This document shows positions 49,165 through 56,991 of a stretch of 64,000 nucleotides of DNA, piece by piece. Made by a program: the position numbers and the translations under genes. This DNA comes from Clavibacter sp. VKM Ac-2872. GTDB lineage: Bacteria; Actinomycetota; Actinomycetes; Actinomycetales; Microbacteriaceae. The stretch's first letter is position 1. The number at the start of each line of letters is the position of its first letter. The stretch spans positions 310,001 through 374,000 of the forward strand of contig NZ_JADKRR010000001.1 of the NCBI RefSeq assembly GCF_015351105.1, given 5' to 3'. The notes under the pieces are model-generated. The model made no database searches. It saw only the letters and a list, made by a program, of their open reading frames with translations, and was not told where the DNA came from.

Positions 49165-51987
49165 TATGAAGAACGCCACGGCGCAGCACCACAAGCGCGC
49201 TAAGCGAGCCTGGCGTCGTGATGACGACGGCCAATCGAACCCTGTGCAGACGGGACGGCACATACGATGTCGCCCGCTGAGGCTCAAGGGCTGACCTCTC
49301 CCCCTCCCCGCCGCCGCAACCCGGAGCCGGCTCGAGGCTCAGCTCATTTGAGCCATCCGTGCAACAGCTGGTGAAATCCCTTCCAGTTCGATAAGCGATT
49401 AACGATACGCGAGCTAAGGCTGCCGGATGGCCCTCGTGAATCCGGCGGCGAAGAGTGCAGTGAGGGCCCATCCTGTTAGCGTCAAGAAGACTCCAACAGT
49501 GGCTACGAACTGTCCGCTTGCAGTGGCCGTCACCCGACACGCGGTCCCCACGCTTGTTCGAACTAGTGGTATAGCCACGTCCACTGCAACTTGTAGGATT
49601 TGTACGTCAGTGCATCGCGTCGCTGTCGCGGCTCCGGTTTGAGTTAGGGCACCGGCGTTAAGAAATGCCACAATCAGAGAAACTGTGATAACTCCTAGCA
49701 CGCCGATCAAGGCGCGCCAAGGCTGGTATCCGTAGCCGATGCATACTCCCGTGATCAGCAGCCACAACTTTGCCGGCTTCGACAATCCTCCGCGCCTAAG
49801 TTGATCATTGCGCTGTCTCATCAGGGCCCGGCGAGCGTCATTATCGTGGCCTTCGGTCCGGGCCACCAATGCGAGCTGCTGGTAGGGCTGGGCCCCGTAC
49901 TCCGTCGTTCCCTTCTGAATCGCATCCAGCCATTTAAGGAAAGGAACGCCCGTATAGCTTTTGTACGACAAACCGCCGAGGACCCACTTGGTTTCGCGCC
50001 CCGCCTGTTCTAAATTATCTGCATTAAGGTGTAGGGATCCTCGCACGGTAGTATTTGCAAGACTGATGGTGACTGAGTCGCCTGCGGTCCTTGAGGCGAC
50101 CTTGGAGCACAGGACCAAATTCCCGCGGATTTCCGCGCCGTCGATGCGTAATGCGGAGCCTTCGCCTTGCACTATGGAAAGGCCGCTCAAGTCGACGTCT
50201 GCAGTGATTGTGACACGAGATAAGTCAACTACGGCACTATCGTTCGATCCGAAAGCGGAGGCTTCCCGTCTCGCCGCAATACCATCAGTAATGGTAGCGC
50301 CGACCGCGACAAGGGCCGGTCCTGAGCCATTTTGCATTGATGATTCATGTAGCACTAATTGTCCCGTGATTACGGCGCTAGTAAAGCGTACAACGCCGTG
50401 TGCGCCATCGCCTTTCGCGTCGAATCCGTCATCAAGGAAAACATCTCCATTGATTGCGGCACAGTCGGCCAAGAGCGCGGTACCAATTGAGTTGGAAATA
50501 GTTGCACCGCTCATTGCAAGCTGGCCTTCGATTTTAATGCTATGAAATCGGATTGCTGCGTCGTCGTCCTTAGCGATTGCACTGAATCCATTGTCCAAAA
50601 ACGCACCCATGCCGATGAAAGCGCCATCTGCGTAGAGCGCCGGACCGCTTTCGTTAGAAAGGTGAGCCCCTCTCAGCGCAAGCTGGCCTGCAATCTTCGT
50701 GCCGACGAGGCGAACGCATCCCCCGCCCCGCTTCCGGATGCGCTAAAGCCACTACCAAACAGTAAAGCTCCCGCAATTTGTGCATCGTCCAGCAAGAGGG
50801 CGGGTCCGTCTGCGTCGCTTATATCTGAATTTGTCAGATCAACTTCGCGAAGGAAGCGCGCACCCATAAAGCGCACCCCGCCACCGACGCTTTTTGCGGT
50901 AGCAACAAAAGCACTATTAAGATATACGCCTCCATCAAAAGTTGCACTGTTAGCGTGCAAGGCCAACCCTTCCGGGTTGTGTATAGTTGCGCCACTTGCT
51001 ACAAATTGACCGCGAATGTGAGAGTGTGGAAGGCGCACTGTTCCCTCGCGACCTCGCCCAATCGCCGTAAAACTTTCGTCGATAAAAAGGGCGCCCATGT
51101 CGGCGTTGTCGCATGACAAAGCGGGGCCAGCTAGGTTTATCAGCTTGGCTCCAGACATTCCGAGTTGGCCTGTTATTTGCGCTCCAAGAAAGCGCACTGC
51201 GCTGGTTGGTCCGTGCCCGCGAGCTTCAAAGCCGTCGTTTAAAAATGCATCGCCATCAATTACGCAACCGTCTGCATTTAAGGCCGCCGCGGTCGTATTA
51301 GTTATTTTTACTTTAGAGAGATTTAATTGTCCCCGGATGCGTGCATCTTGTAGGATCACGGATTCCGGGCGACCTGCCAGTGGGGCCAGTATCACGGACG
51401 CCGCCATGTTGAGCCGTGCGATGTCGGACGAAACTGCAGTTAGGCCGCCCGCGAAGAGGCATGCAGTAAAGTTAATCGGTAACAGGGTTGATACATGGTT
51501 TAAGTCCAGCAGGCCCTCAATGCGTGCGCCAGAAACTTGAATACCGTGAGGGTCGATCGTATTAAGCGGAACATGCAGCCCTCGAAGGACTTCGCGAATA
51601 AAGGTCGCGCGAAGGGCGCCTTCTGCGCCCCAAGTGCTTAACTCCGATTCATCAACATTGAGCACGTCAAGGGTGTTTGTGAAAATCAGCGCATGGCCTC
51701 CTGCTAAACTGTTTAACAGTGCGAGTTCATTCCTCGAGGGGGTAAGGGGCATGACGCGGCTCCTAATATCAAGTCGGGAAACTAGGGCAAATATCCTCGG
51801 CGCAAGGCGCAAATAATGGAATCCTCGCCCGTGCCGATCATCTCCCGAAGTCTTCTAAAGGATGCATGTAACAGAATCCGAGTGCCCCTCTCCGAAATGC
51901 GGTCCAGAAAGGGCTGGGTAGGATATTTCTGTATGCTAGCCATAAACTTAGGACTGTCGGCCGAAATACTGCCCCCACTTATGGGGT
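49165..51987. mobile_element. accessory islet C inserted at the 3' end of the ABC permease gene
   Basis: The 2.8-kb segment is AT-rich compared with the flanks and lies between the intact permease stop codon (51988-51990) and the 156-bp duplicated gene end. It carries one large gene for a beta-helix membrane protein. No recombinase gene or terminal inverted repeats are visible. A short inverted repeat CCCCA/TGGGG sits at 51973-51986, next to the border. Confidence 0.65.
49414..51752 (-). pseudogene. beta-helix repeat membrane protein of islet C, one-base frameshift at 50720-50724
   Basis: Start ATG 51752 has AGGAG seven bases upstream. The protein consists of at least seven repeats of about 54 residues (VRFxGAxITGQLxMSGAxLxNxxGPALxADxAxIxGxxFLDxGFxAxGxG), predicted to form a right-handed beta-helix. 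A cytoplasmic-type segment AQPYQQLALVARTEGHDNDARRALMRQRN and about three membrane helices at the C terminus follow. The frame breaks at a run of five Cs. Adding one base joins ASGSGAG to GCVRLVGTKIAGQLALRGAHL and restores the repeat. The corrected protein would have about 779 residues. Similar proteins in Streptomyces are loosely annotated as membrane-associated oxidoreductases; true function unknown. Confidence 0.75.
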
Positions 51988-52143
51988 CTACGTCCGCCGC
52001 CGCCTCGCCATCACCGCGCGCTGCAGCAGCACGAAGACCAGCAGGATCCCGCCGGTGATGATGGTGGTCGCCTCAGGCGGGATGCCGCCGTCGCGCGTGA
52101 TGAGCACGTTCATGAGGCCGAGCACGAGCGCGCCCACGACCGA
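51988..52143 (-). repeat. 156-bp repeat, proximal copy (intact permease 3' end)
   Basis: This is identical to 49009-49164 except for four substitutions. Both copies start at the permease stop codon. The pair brackets islet C. Confidence 0.85.
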
Positions 52144-53046
52144 GCCGAGCACGAAGCCGACGCCGCCGGTGAGGAGGGTGCCGCCGATCACGGTCGCGGC
52201 GATCGCGTCGAGCTCCCAGCCGATGCCGGTGATGTTCTGCGCGCTGCCGAGCCGGGCCGTGTAGATCACCGAGGCGAGACCGGCGAGCGTGCCGCTGATC
52301 ACGTAGACGGCGAGCTTGGTGCGTCGCACGGGCAGGCCCATGAGCGCGGCCGACTGCTCGGATCCACCGGTCGCGTACACGGTGCGGCCGAGGCGCGTGC
52401 GGTGCAGCACGAAGAACGCGACGGCCACCACGACGAGGGCGATGAGCACGCCGGGTGTCGTGACGACGTCGTTCACCTTCGGGCCGTCGACGACCTTCAT
52501 GTTCGTGGCGAGCGACCGCAGCGGGGACTCGTCGTCGAGCCGCTCGGGCACGGTGCTGAGGATGGAGGCGAGCCCGCGGCCGAGGAACATCATCGCGAGC
52601 GTCGCGATGAACGGCTGCACGTCGAAGAACTGGATCAGCACGCCCGACACGACGCCCGATGCCGTGCCGATGAGGATCATCAGCACCATCACCACCCACG
52701 GGTTCCAGCCGGCGTTCGCGAGCAGCACGCCCGCGACGCTGCTGACGGCGACGATCGCGCCGACGGACAGGTCGATGCCGCCCGTGAGGATCACGAACGT
52801 GAGTCCCACGGCGAGCACGATGACGTGCGCGTTGTTGATGAGCAGGTTCGACAGCGTCGCGGCCTGCAGGATCCGGCCGTACGCGATCTCGCCGTAGGCC
52901 AGCATCGCCAGCAGGATCACCAGGGCGGCGACCGTCGGAAGCGAGTCGAGGCGGAGGCGCATCCGTCGGCGGGGCGGCCGGGGCGCGGTGCCGGGTGCCG
53001 GCGCGGGCGTCGGGGTCAGGGGCGGCTGGATCGTCGTGGCGCTCAT
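51988..53046 (-). CDS. CUT2 sugar ABC transporter permease (YjfF-like)
   Basis: A 352-residue permease with eight or more helices starts at ATG 53046 (ATGA overlap with the upstream permease). VGLTFVILTGGIDLSVGAIVAVSSVAGVLLA is the RbsC-family signature. The N-terminal 30 residues are Pro/Arg-rich. It resembles YjfF, the second permease of the E. coli galactofuranose importer YtfQRT-YjfF. Its last 156 bp are duplicated at 49009-49164, and islet C begins at its stop codon. Confidence 0.9.
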   Translation of the reverse strand: MSATTIQPPLTPTPAPAPGTAPRPPRRRMRLRLDSLPTVAALVILLAMLAYGEIAYGRILQAATLSNLLINNAHVIVLAVGLTFVILTGGIDLSVGAIVAVSSVAGVLLANAGWNPWVVMVLMILIGTASGVVSGVLIQFFDVQPFIATLAMMFLGRGLASILSTVPERLDDESPLRSLATNMKVVDGPKVNDVVTTPGVLIALVVVAVAFFVLHRTRLGRTVYATGGSEQSAALMGLPVRRTKLAVYVISGTLAGLASVIYTARLGSAQNITGIGWELDAIAATVIGGTLLTGGVGFVLGSVVGALVLGLMNVLITRDGGIPPEATTIITGGILLVFVLLQRAVMARRRRT

Positions 53047-54128
53047 GCGGGCACGGCCTCCTTCTCGGTCGGCACGGGGGTGGGCGCCGGCGGGCGGCGC
53101 CTCGTGAACAGCGCGCGGACGCGCCGGGACTGCAGGAGCACGATCGCGACGATCACTATGGCCTTGAAGGCGGGCGTGGCCGACGACGAGATGCCGAGGA
53201 ACACGACCGTCTTGTCGAGGGTCGCGATGAGGAGCGCGCCGACGGCGGCCCCGAGCAGGTGGAACTTGCCGCCCGCGAGCGAGGTGCCGCCGATGACGAC
53301 CGCGAGGATCGCGTCGAGCTCCAGCTGGTAGCCGGTGCGGGAGACGTCGACCGTCATGACGCTTGCGGTGGCGAAGATCCCGGCGACGCCCGCGAGCAGG
53401 CCGCTCGCGATGTAGGCGGTGAACAGGAGCGCGCGGCGGTCGAGGCCCGCGAGGCGCGCGGCCTGCGGATCCATGCCGATCGCCTCGATCATGAGCCCCA
53501 GCGCGCTGCGCCGCACGAGCACGGCGACGCCGATCGTGATCAGCACGGCCAGCAGGAACACCACCGGCAGCCCCACGAGGTACCCGTTCGCGACCCAGCG
53601 GAACGGCTCGTTCGACGCGGCCGTGTTCTGCCCGGCCGTGATGACCTTCGCGAGGCCGCGGCCCGCCAGCATGATCACGAGCGTGCTGATGAACGGCTGC
53701 AGCCCCACGACGGAGACGAGCATGCCGTTGACCGCGCCGAGGATCCCGGCGATGAGGAGCGCGAGGCCCATCGCGCCGAGCGCGACGCCGAGCGAGTCGG
53801 ATCCGGCCGCCTTCAGGAACTCCATGGACACGGCGCCGGCGACCACCATGATCGAGCCGACGCTGAGGTCGATGCCGCCGGTGGCGACCACGAGGCACAT
53901 GCCGACGGCGATCATCAGCACGGGTGCTGCGGCCCGGAGGATGTCGACGAGGTTGCCGACGAGGTTGCCCGTGTCCGGGTTCACCGACAGCGCGAGGTAG
54001 CCGGGGTCCTTCGCCACGTTGATGGCGAGCAGCAGGACGATCGCGACCGTGCCCCAGAACCAGGGCCGGTGCAGCACGTCGCCGAGTCCGCGCGCGCTCC
54101 GCTTCGCGGGGGTCGTGGTCTCGCTCAT
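53043..54128 (-). CDS. CUT2 sugar ABC transporter permease (YtfT-like)
   Basis: A 361-residue permease starts at ATG 54128, overlapping the ATPase stop as ATGA. LMIAVGMCLVVATGGIDLSVGSIMVVAGAVSMEFL is the RbsC-type signature. MDPQAARLAGLDRRALLFTAYIASGLLAGVAGIF and LELDAILAVVIGGTSLAGGKFHLLGAAVGALLI are conserved. It is the first of two permeases, which together form a heteromeric channel, as in the galactofuranose transporter. Confidence 0.92.
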   Translation of the reverse strand: MSETTTPAKRSARGLGDVLHRPWFWGTVAIVLLLAINVAKDPGYLALSVNPDTGNLVGNLVDILRAAAPVLMIAVGMCLVVATGGIDLSVGSIMVVAGAVSMEFLKAAGSDSLGVALGAMGLALLIAGILGAVNGMLVSVVGLQPFISTLVIMLAGRGLAKVITAGQNTAASNEPFRWVANGYLVGLPVVFLLAVLITIGVAVLVRRSALGLMIEAIGMDPQAARLAGLDRRALLFTAYIASGLLAGVAGIFATASVMTVDVSRTGYQLELDAILAVVIGGTSLAGGKFHLLGAAVGALLIATLDKTVVFLGISSSATPAFKAIVIVAIVLLQSRRVRALFTRRRPPAPTPVPTEKEAVPA

Positions 54129-55723
54129 CGGGTGGCCTCCTCGGGCGCGGTGCGGGTCGCGGTGTCGGACGCGCCGTCGGGCACGGTCTCGAGCGCGATG
54201 TCGGAGACGCCCTCCTCCGCGATGGCGGCGACGATCGACTGCGCCGTCACATCGGGTCCCGCCTCGAGCTCGGCGATCTTGCGGTGGTCCTTGAGCACGA
54301 CGATGCGGTCGCTGAGCCGCACCACCTCCTCGAGCTCCGAGGAGATGAAGACGACGGCCACGCCCGTGTCGGCGAGGGCGGCGACCTGCTCCTGGATCTC
54401 GGCCTTCGCGCCCACGTCGATCCCGCGGGTCGGCTCGTCGAGGATCAGCAGGTCGGGCTCGGTCGCGAGCCACCGGCCGAGCAGCACCTTCTGCTGGTTG
54501 CCGCCGGACAGGTTGCGGATGGGCCGGTCGGGATCCGCGGGCCGCACGTTGAGCTCCGTGAGGTACTTGGCGACGATCCGGTCCTTCTCCTTGCGCGGCA
54601 GGGGACGTGCCCAGCCGCGCTTCGCCTGCACGGCGAGCACGAGGTTCTCGCGCACGCTGAGGTCGCGGATGATCCCCTCGTCGCGCCGGTTCTCGCTCGA
54701 GAACGCGATGCGGTGCTTCAGCGCCTTCGCGGGGGAGGAGATGGCGACGGGTGCGCCGTCCATGGTCACGGATCCGGTGTCGGGCTTGTCGACGCCGTAG
54801 AGGAGGCGCGCGAGCTCGGTGCGGCCGGACCCGAGGAGCCCGGCGAGGCCGACGACCTCGCCGCGGCGCAGCTCGACGTCGGTCGCGTCGAGCGAGCCCT
54901 TCCGGCCGATCCCGGTGGCCCGGTACACGGGCTCGCCCATCGCCACCTGGCGCGAGGCGCGCTCGCGGTCGAGGGAGCGGAGGGTCTGCAGGTCCTTGCC
55001 GATCATCTCGGCGATGAGGCCGGCCCGGTCGATGTCGCGCGTGAGGTGCTCGCCCACGAGCCTGCCGTTGCGGAGCACCGTGAGCCGATCGCTGATCGCG
55101 AAGACCTGGTCGAGGAAGTGGGAGACGAACAGGATGGCGACGCCTTCGTCGCGGAGGCGGCGCATCACGCGGAAGAGGCCCTCGACCTCGTCGGCGTCGA
55201 GGCTGGAGGTGGGCTCGTCGAGGATCAGCACCTTCGAGTCGAGCACGGTCGCCCGGCTGATCGCCACGAGCTGCTGCAGCGCGAGGCTGATGGTGGAGAG
55301 CGGCGTGCGCGGATCCAGGTGCCCGAGCCCCACGCGCGCCAGCACCTCGGAGGCGGCGGCGTGCGTGCCCCTCCAGTCGATGCCGAACCGGCCGCGCCGC
55401 TCGTGGCCGAGCATGACGTTCTCGCCGATGGTGAGGTTCCCGCAGAGGTTGACCTCCTGGTAGACCGTGGAGATCCCGGCGGCCTGCGCGTCGGCGGTGC
55501 CGGAGAGACGGCGCTCGGCGCCGGCGACGATCACGGTCCCGGAGTCGATCCCGTAGACGCCCGTGAGCGCCTTGATGAGCGTCGACTTGCCGGCGCCGTT
55601 CTCGCCCATGAGCGTGTGGACCTCGCCGGGGAAGAGCCGCAAGCTCACCCCGTCGAGCGCCTTCACGCCCGGGAAGGAGATGGTGATGCCCCGCATCTCG
55701 ACGATGGGGCTGGGTGCCTGCAT
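54125..55723 (-). CDS. CUT2 sugar ABC transporter ATP-binding protein (YtfR-like)
   Basis: A 532-residue protein with two fused ATPase domains starts at ATG 55723. Domain 1 has Walker A GENGAGKST, ISLALQQLVAIS and LILDEPTSSLD. Domain 2 has the degenerate GLLGSGRTELARLL, LSGGNQQKVLLGRWL and LLILDEPTRGID. These are typical of RbsA/YtfR proteins. The C-terminal 45 residues form an Ala/Thr-rich tail. It powers the two permeases encoded directly downstream. Confidence 0.93.
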   Translation of the reverse strand: MQAPSPIVEMRGITISFPGVKALDGVSLRLFPGEVHTLMGENGAGKSTLIKALTGVYGIDSGTVIVAGAERRLSGTADAQAAGISTVYQEVNLCGNLTIGENVMLGHERRGRFGIDWRGTHAAASEVLARVGLGHLDPRTPLSTISLALQQLVAISRATVLDSKVLILDEPTSSLDADEVEGLFRVMRRLRDEGVAILFVSHFLDQVFAISDRLTVLRNGRLVGEHLTRDIDRAGLIAEMIGKDLQTLRSLDRERASRQVAMGEPVYRATGIGRKGSLDATDVELRRGEVVGLAGLLGSGRTELARLLYGVDKPDTGSVTMDGAPVAISSPAKALKHRIAFSSENRRDEGIIRDLSVRENLVLAVQAKRGWARPLPRKEKDRIVAKYLTELNVRPADPDRPIRNLSGGNQQKVLLGRWLATEPDLLILDEPTRGIDVGAKAEIQEQVAALADTGVAVVFISSELEEVVRLSDRIVVLKDHRKIAELEAGPDVTAQSIVAAIAEEGVSDIALETVPDGASDTATRTAPEEATR

Positions 55724-55818
55724 GGCGCGTGCTCCGTTCCTCCGCCGGCGTCGGTGCCGGGCGGGTGGGGCGGCGGGGCGGCTGGATCCGCCCCGCCGCG
55801 GGTGTCCGTGCGGGCGGG

Positions 55819-56823
55819 CTAGAACTTGCGATCGGGCAGCGCGGTGGCGGCCTTCTCGGCGGAGTCGAACACGTCCGACGGGACGACGATCGACGACTCG
55901 ACGCTCTCGCCGTCGAGCAGCTTCTGCACGGCCTCGAGCGCGGTGCCGCCGAACAGCGGGTTGTACTCGGCGACGAAGCTGAGCTTGCCGTCGGCCAGCG
56001 CCTGGAGCGCGTTTTTGGTGCCGTCGATGGTCGCGATCTTCACGTCCTGGCCGGGCGTGAGGCCCGCCTCCTCGACGGCCTGGACGGCGCCGAGGCCCAT
56101 CTCGTCGTTCTGCGCGAAGACCATCTGCACGTCGTTCGCGTTCGACTTGAGCACGGTCTCGAAGACGCTCTTGGCCTCCTCGGTCGACCAGTTCGCGGTC
56201 TGCGCGCCGACCTTCGTGAAGGTGCTCTCTGCGCCGATGACCTCGTCCCATCCCTCGTTGCGCTCGTTGACGACCGAGACGCCGGCCGGGCCCTCGAGCG
56301 TGAAGTACTTGCCGCCATCGGGCAGCGCGGTCTTCGCCCACTCGGCGACCGACGAGCTCACGGCGATGTTGTCGGGCGCGATGCGGGTCGCGTAGAGCGA
56401 GTCGTCGTCGGGCTCGATGCCGCGGTCGATGAGGACCACGGGGATCTCGGCCTCCTTGGCGCGCTCGAGCGAGTCCTCCCAGCCGGATCCCTCGGTGGCC
56501 GAGAGCAGGATCACGTCGACGCCCTCGTCGACGAACGACGTGAACGCGTCGATCTGCGACTTCTGGTCGTTGTTCGTGGCGGGCGCGTACTTGAGGTCGA
56601 ACCCGGCCTCCTTCGTGAAGGTGTCCTGGATGTCCTTCTCGTTGGCCTGGCGCCACGCGCCCTCGGGGCCGACCGCGACGAAGCCGACGGTGGCCGTCTC
56701 GCCGCCGCTGTCGGCGGTGCCGCCCGCCGTGGATCCGGTGCCGGAGTTGCTGTTGCAGGCCGCGAGGCTCAGGGCGATGGCCCCGGCTGCGGCGATGGTG
56801 GCGATGCGCCTCTTCGTGGACAT
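55819..56823 (-). CDS. CUT2 sugar-binding lipoprotein (YtfQ-like)
   Basis: A 334-residue solute-binding protein starts at ATG 56823 with AAGGAGGA upstream. The signal peptide MSTKRRIATIAAAGAIALSLAAC ends in a lipobox. VGFVAVGPEGAWRQANEKDIQDTF, SATEGSGWEDSLERAKEAEIPVVLIDRGI and SFVAEYNPLFGGTALEAVQKLL match YtfQ, the galactofuranose-binding protein, more closely than ribose or xylose binders. It is the first gene of the importer operon and lies 99 bp downstream of a palindromic operator. Confidence 0.92.
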   Translation of the reverse strand: MSTKRRIATIAAAGAIALSLAACNSNSGTGSTAGGTADSGGETATVGFVAVGPEGAWRQANEKDIQDTFTKEAGFDLKYAPATNNDQKSQIDAFTSFVDEGVDVILLSATEGSGWEDSLERAKEAEIPVVLIDRGIEPDDDSLYATRIAPDNIAVSSSVAEWAKTALPDGGKYFTLEGPAGVSVVNERNEGWDEVIGAESTFTKVGAQTANWSTEEAKSVFETVLKSNANDVQMVFAQNDEMGLGAVQAVEEAGLTPGQDVKIATIDGTKNALQALADGKLSFVAEYNPLFGGTALEAVQKLLDGESVESSIVVPSDVFDSAEKAATALPDRKF

Positions 56824-56921
56824 GGGATCTCCTCCTTGAGATGTCGGGACGTCGATGTCCCTCACGGTCCTCGGTGACCGGTGGTGCTGCGGTGGCGCGG
56901 GGTGCTGCCGCGTGCTCGGGA

Positions 56922-56935
56922 TGTTACCGGTAACA
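56922..56935. promoter_or_regulatory. perfect palindromic LacI-type operator
   Basis: TGTTACCGGTAACA is a perfect 14-bp palindrome with the central CG typical of LacI-family sites. It lies between the orphan ATPase gene and the binding-protein gene, about 100 bp before the latter's start codon. The LacI protein encoded at 58797-59837 is the likely ligand. Confidence 0.7.
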
Positions 56936-56991
56936 GTTCGGGTGGCACAAGGGTCCTGTCGCCTGGACCGCGGGAGCGCGGGGACGCGGGA

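Noticed and set aside
49009-49287. A 92-residue membrane protein gene
   Set aside because: Only its last 48 residues make sense and they are the duplicated permease C terminus. The upstream part is unrelated islet sequence, so it is a fragment, not a gene.
47615-49294. 559-residue plus-strand open frame
   Set aside because: It runs antisense to the epoxide hydrolase gene through high-GC codons, is Arg/Val-rich without motifs, and has no ribosome-binding site. It is a GC-rich shadow frame.
1-51987. Integrase, transposase or insertion sequence driving the islets
   Set aside because: I searched the reading frames in all four islets for tyrosine/serine recombinase and DDE motifs and saw none, nor terminal inverted repeats flanked by short target duplications.
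54125-56656. 843-residue frame suggesting a fusion of the binding protein and ATPase
   Set aside because: The N-terminal 310 residues are an out-of-frame shadow of the binding-protein gene. The ATPase has its own ATG at 55723, and the binding protein its own stop at 55819.
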